This document shows, one piece after another, positions 1-10,662 of a stretch of 64,000 bases of DNA. The translations under genes and the position numbers were made by a program. The first letter of the stretch is position 1; every line of letters begins with the position of its first letter. The notes under the pieces are model-generated. The model did no database searches and had not been told where the DNA came from. It was given only the letters and a program-made list of their open reading frames with translations. This DNA is from Aquatica leii. Taxonomy: Eukaryota > Arthropoda > Insecta > Coleoptera > Lampyridae. The stretch is taken from contig CM069438.1 of assembly GCA_035610365.1 (NCBI GenBank), positions 32,233,869-32,297,868 of the forward strand. Direction: 5' to 3'.

Positions 1-57
1 AGTTCGCACAAACTTCTATTTAATACGCGCTCCTACGCCCATATAAGGCAATTATAC

Positions 58-532
58 TGTTACGAATTTATTATTAAAACTAAATTATTTAAACGACTAA
101 AACGATGTTTTACTTATTCTAGAAATATGCGCATTTTTAAATTAACCGAACTAATTAAATTTAAATATCTAAGAATAAAAACTTACAATAATTTATATAA
201 AACAATAATATGCTATCACTTACGCGAAGATAAGATAACGTCCGCGGATAGCTCCACACTTGTTTACACTAAAAATCACGTACACGATTATTCTCGGTAT
301 ATTTATTTAGACACACGCGTGCTAACGACTTATTTATTTCCACTTTAATTACCTTCTTAACACTGCTGTATTCGCATTCCAGCCATAACTGACCTACGAT
401 TTCTCTCTTTGGTATTTATACACATCTGCAAATCCTTCTCGAGTGTTCCCTATCTTTCGGTATATCTTCTAGAAGGTGGATAACAACTTCCAGAAGGCTC
501 TTGAATTTGCAGATAACTTCTCGAACGTTTCA
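58..532 (-). mobile_element. Solo LTR of a Ty3/gypsy-type element
   Basis: The 475-bp segment begins TG and ends CA and is flanked by the 4-bp duplication ATAC (54-57 and 533-536). Paralogous unit 4 has the uninterrupted site near 42705-42715, so this is a true insertion. Read on the minus strand it starts TGAAACGTTCGAGAAG, has a TATAAATA box and AATAAATA signals, and ends TAACA. Its last 200 bp resemble the LTR piece at 25471-25670. Its first part resembles 5027-5230. No internal region remains, as expected after LTR-LTR recombination. Confidence 0.8.
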
Positions 533-1002
533 ATACAAAATATCCAACCCTTATTGGTTGATTCAAAATTATTAAGTTACAAAAACTGAACATTCCAAAG
601 ATAATTTAACACAAAAAAACTAGTACACGTGCACTCATTCGATCGTCGTAAGTCAACTTATATCCGGTGCCGCTGACATGTTGTGCACGTAAATCTTTTT
701 CTATTCATTATTTCAATTTGGCACAAGCAATTTAATTTTTTTTAACTTAAATTTACCATTTGTAAAAAAATCAAATCATTTTTAACATAATAGTTTTTAA
801 TAACCCAAATAATTATATAAAACGTTTAAATATTCTAAGCTAAAACTACGTTTAAGTAAAAGTAGTTCTGAAATCAAAAGTTGTTGCACACTAATAATTA
901 CATCGCAATTAGTTTTAAAATCGCATTTGTAACAAATATGTGCCTTTCTTTTTATGTTTAACTAAACAATAGTGATAAATAGAATTACAATTAAAAGTGT
1001 GT

Positions 1003-1289
1003 TTACACATCAATTTTTAAAACAGACTTGTTGGTACTGTAGTAATCATATTCAAATGATTTCTCACCGGTGTGCTTTATGCATGAGTTTTGAATTGAGC
1101 CTTTTGTTTAGTTGCAATAATCACATATATTGCAATTGCACTATGTCGACGCATATGTTTTTTTAAATTGCTTTTGTAGGTATTGCAGTAATCACATATA
1201 TTGCGTTTATATGGTTTTCGCCAGTAGACTGGCGCATATAAATATTTAAATTTCCTAACTCGCTGCTGCAGTAATCACATATATTGCAA
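1003..1289 (-). pseudogene. Decayed C-terminal zinc fingers of copy 1
   Basis: Directly after the stop at 1290 the minus strand still encodes recognisable C2H2 pieces (CNICDYC and HM-R-H type motifs). They are in shifted frames with internal stops. Where other linkers have 12 bases between the Lys codon and the next finger Cys, this junction has 10, a 2-base loss that creates the stop. About three former fingers can be traced. Similar relics follow copies 2, 3, 4 and 5. Confidence 0.75.
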
Positions 1290-2766
1290 TTATGATTTTT
1301 CACTACTATGTCGACGCATATGTTGTTTTACACTGGATTTGTAGATACTGCAGTAGTCACATATATTGCATTTAAATGGTTTTTCACCAGTGTGCTTCTG
1401 CAAGTGTATTTTTAAATACCACATGGTGGTACAACTGTAATCACATACATTGCACTTAAATGGTTTGTCATCACTGTGCTTATGTATATGCATTTTTAAA
1501 TATCTCAAATCATAGGTACAGTAATCACATATATTGCATTTAAAGGGTTTCTCACCAGTATGTCGATGCATATGTTTTTCTAAATTGCCTTTGTAAATAC
1601 TGGAGAAGTCACATATATTGCATTTAAATGGTTTTTCACCAGTGTGCTGCTGCAAGTGTATTTTTAAATATGACATGGTGGTACCACTGTAATCACATAC
1701 ATTGCATTTAAATGGTTTGTCACCACTATGCTTACGTATATGCATTTTTAAATATCTCAAATCATAGGTACAGTAATCACATATATTGCATTTAAAGGGT
1801 TTCTCACCAGTATGTCGATGCATATGTTTTTCTAAATTGCCTTTGTAAATACTGGAGAAGTCACATATATTGCATTTAAATGGTTTTTGATCAGTGTGCT
1901 GCCATAAGTGTATTTTTAAAGCTCGCTTTGATGTAGTACAGTAATCACAAATATTGCATTTATATGGTTTTTCGCCAGTATGCTGATGCATATGAGTATT
2001 TAAATGTCCTAATTGGCTGCTACAGTAATCGCATATATTGCATTTAAATGGTTTCTCATCAGTGTGTCGCCACAAATGCCTTTGTAAATTCGACAAGGTG
2101 GTAGCGCAGTAATCACATATACTGCATTTAAATGGTTTTTCTTCAGTATGCTGACGCATATGAATATTTAAATTTCCTATCTGGCTGCTACAGTAATCAC
2201 ATATATTGCATTTAAATGGTTTGTCACCAGTGTGCTTACGTATATGGATTTTTAAATTTCCCATATATTTGCTAGAGTAATCACATACATTGCATTTAAA
2301 CGGTCTATCACCAGTATACTTAAGCATATGTTTGTTTAAACTCGTCTTGGTGACACTACAGTAATTGAGTATATTGCATTCATCGGTATTGATTTCCGAA
2401 CAGTCATCGCTGATAATTTGCAAATCTGTATTGTTCTCGTCTAGCAACTCCTCTTTAATTGCTGCTGGTTGTCGTAAATTTCTTATAGTTGTTTCAGTTT
2501 GTATACCCAGTTGTTTAAATTCATATATTTCTTCAATTGTAATCTTACATCTATTACAAGCAATTGGGTTAGGTGTGATATTTAGATCCTATAAGGAGGT
2601 TAATGTTAGTCAATAGAATCTATCCAGTTGTACTTACAATTTCAGGCAGAAAATACAACAACTTGGATTGTAGCTTGAACTCGTCATTGTTGAGAAAGTA
2701 ATACTGCACGGTTTCCACTATTTCTAGTAAACAAATTCGACAAGTGTTGGTTGTCTTTTCTCCCAT
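1290..2766 (-). CDS. ZAD-C2H2 zinc-finger protein, copy 1 (475 aa, two exons)
   Basis: Probable nuclear DNA-binding protein. Exon 1 (2766-2638, 43 codons) starts at ATG 2766 and carries CRIC (Cys9, Cys12). The intron is 2637-2589 (GTAAGT to TAG, 49 bp, phase 0, with a TGACTAAC branch-site-like motif). Exon 2 (2588-1290) carries the second ZAD pair CNRC (about residues 54-57). An acidic linker, one degenerate finger and 12 canonical fingers (C-x2-C-x12-H-x3-H) with TGEKPF-type linkers follow. ZAD domains usually mediate dimerisation in insect zinc-finger proteins. Fingers 7-9 and 10-12 are a duplicated three-finger block. The conserved aromatic residue sits in CDY/CDF, as in CTCF-like fingers. 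The array is cut by a frameshift at the 3' end. The target sequence is unknown. Confidence 0.88.
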
Positions 2767-3215
2767 ATTTGCGTATATACGTTAACGTTAATCTATGACG
2801 TATTAATCTAGTACTAAGATTATATTACTGTGATTATATATTGCTGTGTCGCTCAAAGCTAACTAAAGCCTTAAGAGGGGAGTGGGTAGGTGTAAAAGTG
2901 AGGTTAAATTAGTTTGAATGTTTCAATCTATAAATTTAAGAAAGTTCTTGAGTACTTGTTTAAATGGAATTCCTTTTTTTGAAACTAAACGAAACCAATA
3001 TCAGAAGTGATGAGACGTTAATATAAAAGCGTTTTCAGCAAAGCTATATTTCGCGCGCAAATAAGATTAACTTTAATCTTAATTAATTCAAAATTGTCTT
3101 ACTAAATGATGTTTATATTAATGTCCCATCAAAGGTATGCTTAATTAGATTGATTAGACTGCATTTGTTTCTAATTATATTAAATAGTAACAAATTTTAA
3201 TAAAACGTAAGAATT
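2767..3215 (-). other. Conserved 5' flank of copy 1, probable promoter region
   Basis: This stretch upstream of the exon 1 ATG is shared with copy 3 (33586-34032), including a GTATATACG motif just before the start codon that also precedes copies 4 and 5. The sharing suggests a duplicated promoter and 5' UTR. I cannot locate a TATA box or transcription start with confidence. Confidence 0.4.
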
Positions 3216-4578
3216 AAGTTAAGACGTTTTGAAACAGATGGCGTCTTTTAAGAAGATAGTTTTCGCGGTTTTTACTTGGTTTTCACCAAGGATGGTTTTC
3301 ACCTTGAGTTTTCGTTTTCACTATCAATTTCACTACATGTTTTAAATATATGATGTAAATAACAGAGGTATCTATATGAACCTATTTTATAATCTGCATC
3401 AGTTTTGTAGTTTTAATTTTGTTTGTGGAGTTAGTAAAATGTGGTAAAATTGTGAAATATTCTTAAAGTTTATGTGGGGAAACGCGACAAAGTCAGTTGG
3501 CAATACTGTAAACAGTGATGGATTTACGCCTAGGCCCGTGAAGCCTAGGCCTAGGGCGAAATGCCAAAATTTTAGAGGCGAAAAAAAATAAAGACAATCA
3601 ATTTCAAAAGTTGGTTCAGATTAGTTTTGATAAAAAAATTTCTATAGAATTTATTATAAATTATAATTCATTTCATTAATTTACTTCGTCGTAATAATTA
3701 CGATCACATAAATAAAACACGTACGACGTAATCTCAATAAGTAACTTGAGTAAAGCGAGAGTATTGTGCATTATTGAGACTTATAAGCAGTTCGGGTGAG
3801 TATATTTCACATGTTTACAGAAAACAAGAACGCTACGCTTGACAGGTACTGGCGCATTTGACTTTGTTTTGTTCAATGTATAAAACAAAACATCGCGCTT
3901 CGCGCTGTAGAAAAGTCACAGCAATCATTTTAGTTTTAGGAATGCTCTTCATGCGTACAAATCTCGAATTATTTTATTCTGTTTCTTAACACTAAAAAAT
4001 TATTGATTGAGAACTTTAAATTAGGCACTGTTTTTTTAAAATAGTGGTAGTTTTGATTTTATTTTTGAATTAAATATGAGTGGCTTTTTTAACTTCCCGC
4101 TAAAAATTGACAATTTTTAAAACATTGGTTTCACCACCACGAAAATCGAGTTTTCACCTGTAAGAATGCTTAATTTAGAAAAAAGTAAGTTTTTTTTCTT
4201 CAAAGATTTATTAGTGTGTCGATGCTAAACAGTTGCAGCAAACACAAGAACGGCTTTATATACAAATGTATTAAATTTAATAAGTCGAATATAGGTGAGC
4301 TACCCTTAAACTTTGTTAATCGTCTGTGACGAAAAGTTGCCCTAAGATTTGATATTTCGAATTATTGTTGAATGTGAATTCTTATGTGGAAGAAATTTTT
4401 GTGTTGTGCTGTTCGTTTGAATTTATAATTTACATATATTAGAAAATTAAGGTGAGTTTCACTGAGCATGCTTTTCCATATAATCTTTGCTTGATTCATT
4501 CGTTAAATATGTTAATTTTGTATTGATATGTTTCTGTCTTGCCGTTTGTTGAAAGTTGTCAGCTAGTATTATTAATAT
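3216..4578. other. Intergenic, no gene seen
   Basis: AT-rich sequence without a recognisable coding region. A CAGTGATGGATTTA motif with a CCTAGGC-rich hairpin near 3513-3575 looks like one end of a hAT-type element, but no matching second end was found. A short GC-rich hairpin near 3890-3910 is also visible. Confidence 0.5.
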
Positions 4579-5018
4579 CTGGAGCAGACACCTTGCGCGT
4601 TTTCTCCCCTGGTGTCATTGCACGTCTCAGTATTAATCAAAGTATTAATAATCCTGTATCTGGAGCGGATACTTTGCGCGTTTTCTCCCTTAGTATCATT
4701 GCACGTCTCAGTACAGGTGTATGTGTTGTTGAAGGTGATCACCTGAAAGTTGTGTTGACAAATTGAGTTATGTATGTACATGGTGCATCACTTATTAGTA
4801 TCTGGAGCGGACACTCTGCGCGTTTTCTCCCTTAGTGTCATGGCACGTCTCAGTACTAATAATTTAGCTGGAGCGGATACTTCGCGCGCTTTTTCCCTTA
4901 GTATCATTGCACGTCTCAGTGTAGGTGTGTGATAGGATGGCCATAGTACAATTATAGTTAGTAGCTGGAGCAGACATTCTGCGCGTATTTCTCTTAGTGT
5001 CATTGCACGACTCAGTGC
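4579..5018 (+). repeat. Five spaced copies of a 54-bp module
   Basis: A 54-bp unit beginning CTGGAGC, containing a GCGCGTTTTCTCCC-type core and ending near GCACGTCTCAGTA, occurs at 4579-4632, 4660-4713, 4802-4855, 4868-4921 and 4965-5018. The units are all 54 bp, but the spacers are 27, 88, 12 and 43 bp and are mostly unrelated. It is therefore not a simple tandem satellite. The array ends 8 bp before an LTR-like start at 5027. Its role is unknown; it could be an enhancer-like or insulator-like part of a retroelement. Confidence 0.85.
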
Positions 5019-5026
5019 TAAGCTAT

Positions 5027-5230
5027 TGAAACGTTCGAGAAGTTATTCGCAACTTCGAGAGCCTTCGCGAGGTTTTCTAGAACGTTCACCGAAGGATGCA
5101 GAACATACGGGAACGTTTTGTCACAATGTATAAATACCGAAGAAACAAATCGTAAGTCAGTTATTGCCGTAATGCGAAGACAGCAGTGTTAAGAAGATTA
5201 TTCAAGTCTAAATAAATAAGTCGTTATTAG
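5027..5230 (+). mobile_element. LTR fragment related to the solo LTR at 58-532
   Basis: It starts TGAAACGTTCGAGAAGTTAT, the same 5' start as the solo LTR read on its minus strand. It continues with a matching TATAAATACC promoter region (about 5126-5136), the GTCAGTTATTGCCGTAATGC region and an AATAAATAAGTCGTTA segment. Homology fades near 5230, so the 3' part is absent or belongs to another subfamily. It runs directly into the Harbinger fragment. Confidence 0.65.
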
Positions 5231-5249
5231 ATACATCCATATACTGAGT

Positions 5250-5445
5250 TACGGCTCACAAGAGGCAGATTTGTTACCTCTTTTTTTGATCTCAGAGACA
5301 ATCCAGATAAGTTTTTTAAAGAGTTCCGAATGAGTGTGAAGTCATTTGATGAGCTTGCGAGGAGACTCACCGACAAGATCAAGTCCCAAGATACACCAAT
5401 GAGACGCGCGATTCCTCCGGTGGAAATGTTGGCTATAACTCTGAA
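5250..5445 (+). pseudogene. PIF/Harbinger transposase, N-terminal exon fragment
   Basis: The plus strand encodes about 60 residues typical of the start of a HARBI1-like nuclease: FFDLRDNPDKFFKEFRMS, then SFDELARRL, then a conserved IPPVEMLAITL segment. A GTAAGT splice donor follows at 5446. The DDE catalytic domain, which would lie in later exons, is not present downstream. It faces the MADF/BESS gene at 5811-6727, the usual partner protein of these transposons. It is a relic rather than an active gene. Confidence 0.75.
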
Positions 5446-5810
5446 GTAAGTTTATTTTATAAAGTTAATTCAATAATTCCTGTGAATCAACCAACGTAGC
5501 AGAAGGAGTCATATTTGGGCCAGAAAGCAGCGATACTGACCAAAAATAGTTACTAATTGCAAATAATTGCTCTTAAAAATTCATTTAATTTCGCTTTTGT
5601 TACATAATGGTAAAGTTTGAACCGATGTTGGTTTCTTTATGAGAACGCGTTTTTACTGCATAAATAAAAATGTAGGTAGGATGAAGGTATATAATCAGTT
5701 AATTATAATATGGTGCTACTTGGGAACAGACAAAAATAAAGTGACCAGATCATAAACCCTGTAAGCTATTTTATTAAAATATTCTAGAATACAATATATT
5801 TTTAGTTAAG
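5446..5810. other. Gap between Harbinger fragment and MADF gene
   Basis: No coding sequence is visible. A GGTGCTACTTGGG motif near 5711-5723 is nearly the reverse complement of the element end at 53633 (CCCAAGTAGCACA). It may be an orphan terminus of that element type. Confidence 0.4.
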
Positions 5811-6727
5811 CTACCCGCTGCCAATGTACAGGTCAATACTTTCTTGTTCATGGTCAACGTCCTGGCTTACGGAACCATCTGATGGAGAGGTTGGTTGTGT
5901 AGTTAGACCACTGGTATAGGGCTGAGACAATGTCGTAAAGGTTTGAGACCATGTAGGAAAGAGTTGATACCATGCAGGAGAGGGTTGAGACCATGTAGGA
6001 GAGAGTTGAGACCATGTAGGAGAGGGTTGAGACCATGTAGGAGAGGGTTGAGGCAATGTAGCAGATGCTACAAGAGGTGTCGGAAAGTAGAATGGTCGGA
6101 GTTCAGTTAGTCGAGGAACATGTTGGCGGGATGGAGTTAGTAGATGGGGCTGTGGTTGATATAGGGAAATGGTTGCTGCATATCCAGTGTACCTTTCCTG
6201 TTGACGCACATTACATTGCGGGATAAATTGTGTACTGTGCTGAGACATTCTTAAACGCTTTATGGTGTTCAGCACTTCACAACGAAACTCCAGCTTCTGG
6301 TCTTCAGTGAAAGCACTTACGGATGGAAGAAGGCTTTCAAAAAAACTTCTATCCGGATTGGTTTCTGGAGTTGCAATTACAGTTGTAGACGGAATTGGAG
6401 CCTTCATATACTCTATCAGTTGGGCTTCTATATCACGTTTACGCTTGTTTGATCTGCCGGGTTCATAACGAGGAGGCCGCAGGTGCTCTACTTGTCTAGT
6501 TCGGGTTTCATGAGTTGCTTCTTCGTGTTCCAGAGTCTCTTCAGCGTCGTCGTCTGCTACGCTGGATTGAGTGTCTGTTGTGGCACCGGCCTGTTGCAAA
6601 AACGATAATTGGCGAGCATATATGTACCGTCTTCCTGAGTCGGCAGCCTGTCCGGATTTGGTTTTCTTGTTTACACTTTTCATAAAATTGTCTTTTATAT
6701 TTTTCCACTTCTTTGTCAATGTGTTGC
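5811..6727 (-). CDS. MADF/BESS-domain protein, Harbinger-associated (3' exon)
   Basis: The exon appears to begin at a TTTTCAG acceptor (about 6728) and runs 304 codons to a stop at 5811. Its first 40 residues are the second half of a MADF (Myb-like) DNA-binding domain: LTKKWKNIKDNFMKS, then RRYIYARQLSFL. Later FFESLLPSVSAFTEDQKLEF resembles a BESS protein-interaction motif. The C-terminus carries Pro-Ser-Pro-Thr-Trp-Ser-Gln heptads. MADF proteins of this kind are the second gene of PIF/Harbinger transposons and bring the transposase to DNA. The first exon, with the N-terminal half of MADF, was not found upstream. It may be lost, so a pseudogene is possible, although this exon is intact. Confidence 0.7.
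5940..6056 (-). repeat. 21-bp coding minisatellite in the MADF gene
   Basis: Five to six imperfect 21-bp units (plus-strand form near GGTTGAGACCATGTAGGAGA) encode the repeated PSPTWSQ heptad in frame. Units nearer the C-terminus are more diverged, and the central ones are almost identical, which suggests recent slippage. Confidence 0.85.
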
Positions 6728-7244
6728 CTGAAAATAAACAAAACATAATGTTGTGCAACTACTAAACAGTGTGCTGTTAAAGTATGGAATATATTCAATA
6801 ATTAACTCATTTCTATAGTATGTGAACAGAAATAGATGGTTTCATTAAAAAAATGGTAGTGCTAGTCGTACATGAAATTGGGACACCCTCCTTTAGAAAC
6901 GAAACTTTTATGATCAAGATTAAAAATTACTTAATAGTTTGTGGATCAAACACTTGGCGCTAGTGTTTTTAGTTCGATAGTTTTCGATATCATTCGAAAT
7001 TTACGAAGTCTTTTTGAAAAAAACGCGGTAAACGTTTTAAACGTCATTCATATAAACTTCATCATTACCTAAATTTTATTAGTTTTGCGCGCTTTTGCTG
7101 TTTCTGTTATTTTGGTGTTTTAAGACACTGAAGTTTGTTTTGTTGTTAAGTATAGTGTATATAGTAACTATAGTGTATAGAACGACTGTATTACCTAGTG
7201 TTATTTTAGGTTTATGTATAGAACTTTTGCGATTTTTACATATA
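6728..7244. other. Intergenic, no gene seen
   Basis: This AT-rich stretch lies upstream of the MADF exon on its strand. A missing first MADF exon should be here, but no MADF N-terminal half is recognisable. A TATAGTGTATATAGTAACTATAGTGTATAG stretch (7149-7180) is partly palindromic. Confidence 0.45.
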
Positions 7245-7326
7245 CAGGTCCGTTTTAAAGCTCGGGATGTAAAGACATCATTTGGACATAAAACGAACGT
7301 CCCTGGAACGTCGTGTGTTTACTGGG
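7245..7326 (+). mobile_element. Orphan right end of a CCCA-type TIR element
   Basis: Eighty-two bases from CAGGTCCGTTTTAAAGC to the terminal GTGTTTACTGGG match the right ends of the elements at 20057-21741, 27092-28619 (inverted) and 41738-42325. No left end or inner region is adjacent, so only the terminus is left. Confidence 0.75.
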
Positions 7327-7653
7327 TCATTCAATGTATTTCCAATATTTTACATAAAAAAATATGTTTAGAATTGCGTTACGTGGATGTTCTCAGATTT
7401 TAATAGTTGCAAAAATAACTTACCTACAATAGCAAATTTTTCAGAAGCAGTATGAGCACTGTTGCCACTCTAAGAATACTGGCGACTAGCGCCGCGTGTT
7501 TTTAGATCAAATGACGTAAACTTTACTGAATAAATTTGCTGTAGCGCACATAATTATCTTTGCACATAATAGTCTATAGATAGGACTAGGCGATATAACA
7601 TTTCATTGCTAGGTTCAAAGTTAAGCAAACCATTTGCCTCTTTGACACCTTGT
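7327..7653. other. Intergenic, no gene seen
   Basis: AT-rich sequence between the orphan TIR end and the target duplication of the LINE. Nothing recognisable. Confidence 0.45.
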
Positions 7654-10600
7654 AGAAATTTTACATATAAGTTTAACTTTACTTGTTGCCTTTGGCTTAC
7701 AAATTAGTTCGTGCTATACTACATTTACATCCTACATTCTATATTTACATTTACATTCTATTTACTTTTTTTTTTAAATATATTTTCTTATCCCTCCTCT
7801 CCCCTTAACTTTTTTTCTCCTTCTCCATACTTCTTCCATCCACTCCGCACCTTTTCCGTTTTCATCTAAGATTTCATCACCTCTTCTCTTAGTTCCCTAC
7901 ATTTCTGTTTCATGTGGTTAAGGTACTCCGTTTCTTCTCCACATAGCCTGCACATCTTTTCTGGTTCTTCTTTCCAATATTTGTTCCCTAACTCCTCGTT
8001 GCCACATCTGAACCTTGCTATCATTTTTTTCTTTCTGTCGCTTTTATTCTCTCTATCTTTTAAATATTCCGGCACTCCTTCACCCTTGATATCTTTATAA
8101 TTCCTATTATATCTGCTCTCTTTTATCTTTGTCCATCTTTCTTGTTTTCGATGTCTCTATTTCTACTTATTATTTCTTCCCTTACCCCTACTCCCTCTTC
8201 TCTTAATCTCTCCACTTCTTCTCTCGCGTACCCGTTTCTTTTGTCTTCTCTGCCCTTCTGCCCGTATTTCACTTTCCCTCCCTTTATCTCTTTCCAACAT
8301 TCTTGCAGTATTTTGCAATCTGTTCTTTCCCTCAGTTCTTCCTCGTATTTTATGGCTCTTTTTTCTGTCTTTACTCTTATTTTTTCTATCTGTACCTCCT
8401 CTCTCACAATATACCCCGGTGTATCTCTGTCCAGTCCTAAAACCCATCTCCAGCATTTTTCCTGTAGCCCCTCTACCTCCCTCCATACATTACCACCCCT
8501 TTTATTAATTTTTCAAACAACAACTTTCTTTTTTCTATATCCATCTTGAATACTCTTTCCCCCACACCCCACACTTGTCCTATTAACCTGTTTTTTCACC
8601 CTTTCCTTATTTATGTGTTCTCCCTCTTTATTGTCTTGTTTCATCGTGTAGCCCAGGTATGTAAATTCCTTCACTTGTTGCACTTCCTCGTCACTCTATA
8701 TCCACTCCTCTCTTTTTCTTTTCCCCCCTCCTTTTCTAAATATCATTATCTTTGTTTTCTCCGTGTTTATTTCCATTTACTTTTTTTCATGTATTTTTCC
8801 AGCGTTTTCATCATCTCTTTCATTTTCTTTTCCTCCTTAGCCACCAACACTATGTCATCCGCATACGCCAACGACCATACCTTTGCTTTCCCTACCACTA
8901 TCCCTCCTGTCTGTTGTCCTCTCATTGTCTTTTCCAGATCCCCCGTATACACTGAGAACAGGCTTGGGCTCAGTGGACATCCCTGTCTCAGCCCTCTCTT
9001 TGTGATGAATTTCTCGCTCTCTTCCCCATTCACTTTAACCCTGCTCCTCATTTCTTCGTAGATTTCCTCTATTCTTTGTATTAATCTTTCATTGATTTTT
9101 TTTCTCCTCTTGTATTCCCACAGCTTTTCACTATTCACTTTGTCAAAAGCAGCTTTTAGATCTTCGAATAGTGCCACCATTTTCCTTGTTTTTTCTAGTT
9201 CTTTATTTGCTAAGTGTTTCAGTTTATATATGTTGTCTATCGCTCTTCTTTCTTTTCTGAACCCCGCTTGTCCGTCTGGTACCAAACTTCTTTCCTCTAT
9301 TTCCTTCTGTAGTCTTCCTTGTAGTACTGTCGCATATAATTTGTATGCCGTGCTCAATAATGTTACCCCTCTATAATTCTCGACTTTATTTTTTTCGCCT
9401 TTTTTATGGATTGGGCATATTATTCCCTCTCTCCATCTCTCCGGAAATCCTTCCCCTTTCCATATTTTGTTTAGTATTTCCGTCATCCTTTTTGCTACAC
9501 TTTCTCCCCCGTATATCCACTCTTCTCCTTGTATCCCATCTTCTCCTGTCACCTTTCCTTTTTTTATCTTCTTTATCGCCTCTATAACTTCTTCTTCATT
9601 TATTCTATCCCTATCTCCTTCTTCCTCTGTCTTACTACCGCGTCTTTTCTTTTTTCTGCTTTTGTTCTTCCCCTCCCAACAGGTTCCGAAAATATATCTC
9701 CCATTCTTTAATTTGTATTCCCTTTGTCGTCATGTTTTTTTCTTCTCTTTCTTTAGGTACTTCCATACATCTTCTTCCGTTTTTATTCATTTGATGTGCT
9801 CTTCTTGTTTCTTTTTGTTTTCTTCCTTTTTTCTGTCGCATGTTTTTGTATATTTTTACTGCTTCTTTGTATTCTTCTTTTTCTTTCCTCTCTTTTTCCA
9901 CTGTCTTAATGCTCTTCTTGCATTTTTCTTTGTTTCCTTGCATTCCCTATCCCACCATTTTTTCCATCCTGTTTTCTCCCCCTTCCACTTTCTAAATCTG
10001 ACTCTCTCTGTTGCTTTCTCCATCATCTCACTCATTTCCTCTACACTTTCTTGTAATTCCTTTCCTATCCATACCGTTTTCCCTATTCTCTTTTTATATC
10101 TTTTTATACCCTCTTTTGTCCACTTTTTTTTAGTTATGTGCTTCTCCTCTTCCTCTCTCTCTTCTCTTTCTCTTCCATTGTCAATTCCAATGGTTGATGG
10201 TCTGACTCTACCCTTTCTCCCACTTTAATAGTCTTTACCTTTTCTGCAGCCTCTTCATTTGTCATTACAAAATCTATTATTGATTCTCCCCTTCCTTCTA
10301 TGTACGTAAATTCCCCCTTTCCATCTTCTTCTCTGTTCCCGTTCATTATTTCTCACCCTTTTTCGTTGCACAATTCCAGAAGTTCTTCTCCGTCTTTATT
10401 TATCACCTTGTCCTTTGTTTGTCTCTTTCCCGTCCCTTTTTTTCTTGTATTCCCCCCTCTACCCGTATTCTTGCGTTGAAGTCCCCTCCTACTATTATCA
10501 ATCCCTCTTCCTTCTCTTCTATCATATCTTCTATGTTTTTCCTTGTCTCTTTAATTCTACTGCTATAAACCGTCACTACTTTTATTTTTGTTTTTCCTCA

Positions 10601-10662
10601 CTGTATGTTCCTTCCTACAACTCATCTTCTCTGTTGCACTATCTCTCAGAAATTTTACATAT
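7654..10662 (-). mobile_element. 5'-truncated non-LTR retrotransposon with 15-bp target duplication
   Basis: The element body is 7669-10647 on the minus strand. It is flanked by an exact direct repeat, AGAAATTTTACATAT, at 7654-7668 and 10648-10662. It keeps part of the endonuclease, the reverse transcriptase and a C-terminal CCHC-like finger; the 5' end is missing. The 3' end has TAAATG-like short repeats rather than a long poly(A). The coding strand is extremely purine-rich, so the plus strand looks like a long pyrimidine tract and gives meaningless Phe/Leu/Ser-rich open frames. Confidence 0.88.
7866..10640 (-). pseudogene. LINE pol: endonuclease, reverse transcriptase, zinc finger (broken)
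   Basis: Order on the minus strand: APE-type endonuclease remnants at about 10480-10134 (GGDFNAR, SIIDFVMT, SDHQPLEL); a linker of Lys/Glu-rich sequence; the RT at 9552-8767, with NYRGVTLLSTAYKLYA, GQAGFRKERRAIDNIYKL, RQGCPLSPSLFSVY and the catalytic LAYADDIVLVA; a thumb region in several frames (8549-8123); and a C-terminal C-x2-C-x8-H-x4-C type finger (CRLCGEE) at 8075-7866. The RT active site is intact, but frameshifts and stops separate the blocks. The clade is not certain from motifs alone. Confidence 0.85.

Larger units (their letters stand above)
1..3215 (-). repeat. Duplicated zinc-finger unit 1 (left end outside window)
   Basis: This unit holds zinc-finger copy 1 with its 3' flank (about 1-1289) and 5' flank (about 2767-3215). 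The 3' flank is near-identical to flanks at 30872-31421, 42565-43426 and 57900-58070 plus 61889-62589. The 5' flank matches 33586-34032 up to the shared AAGAATTAA, then homology stops. The unit is interrupted by a solo LTR at 58-532. Boundaries were judged by eye. Confidence 0.75.

Noticed and set aside
127-348. A 73-codon plus-strand frame at the window start
   Set aside because: It lies within the solo LTR and has no recognisable features.
2365-2616. A plus-strand frame that recurs opposite zinc-finger copies 1, 3, 4 and 5
   Set aside because: It is the antisense of the start of exon 2 and the intron; it is conserved only because the real gene is.
3513-3580. CAGTGATGGATTTA with a CCTAGGC hairpin, like a hAT terminus
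   Set aside because: No second end, target duplication or transposase was found, so it is only mentioned in the intergenic note.
8142-10228. Long plus-strand frames rich in Phe, Leu and Ser
   Set aside because: They are the complement of the purine-rich LINE; the minus strand carries the RT and endonuclease motifs.
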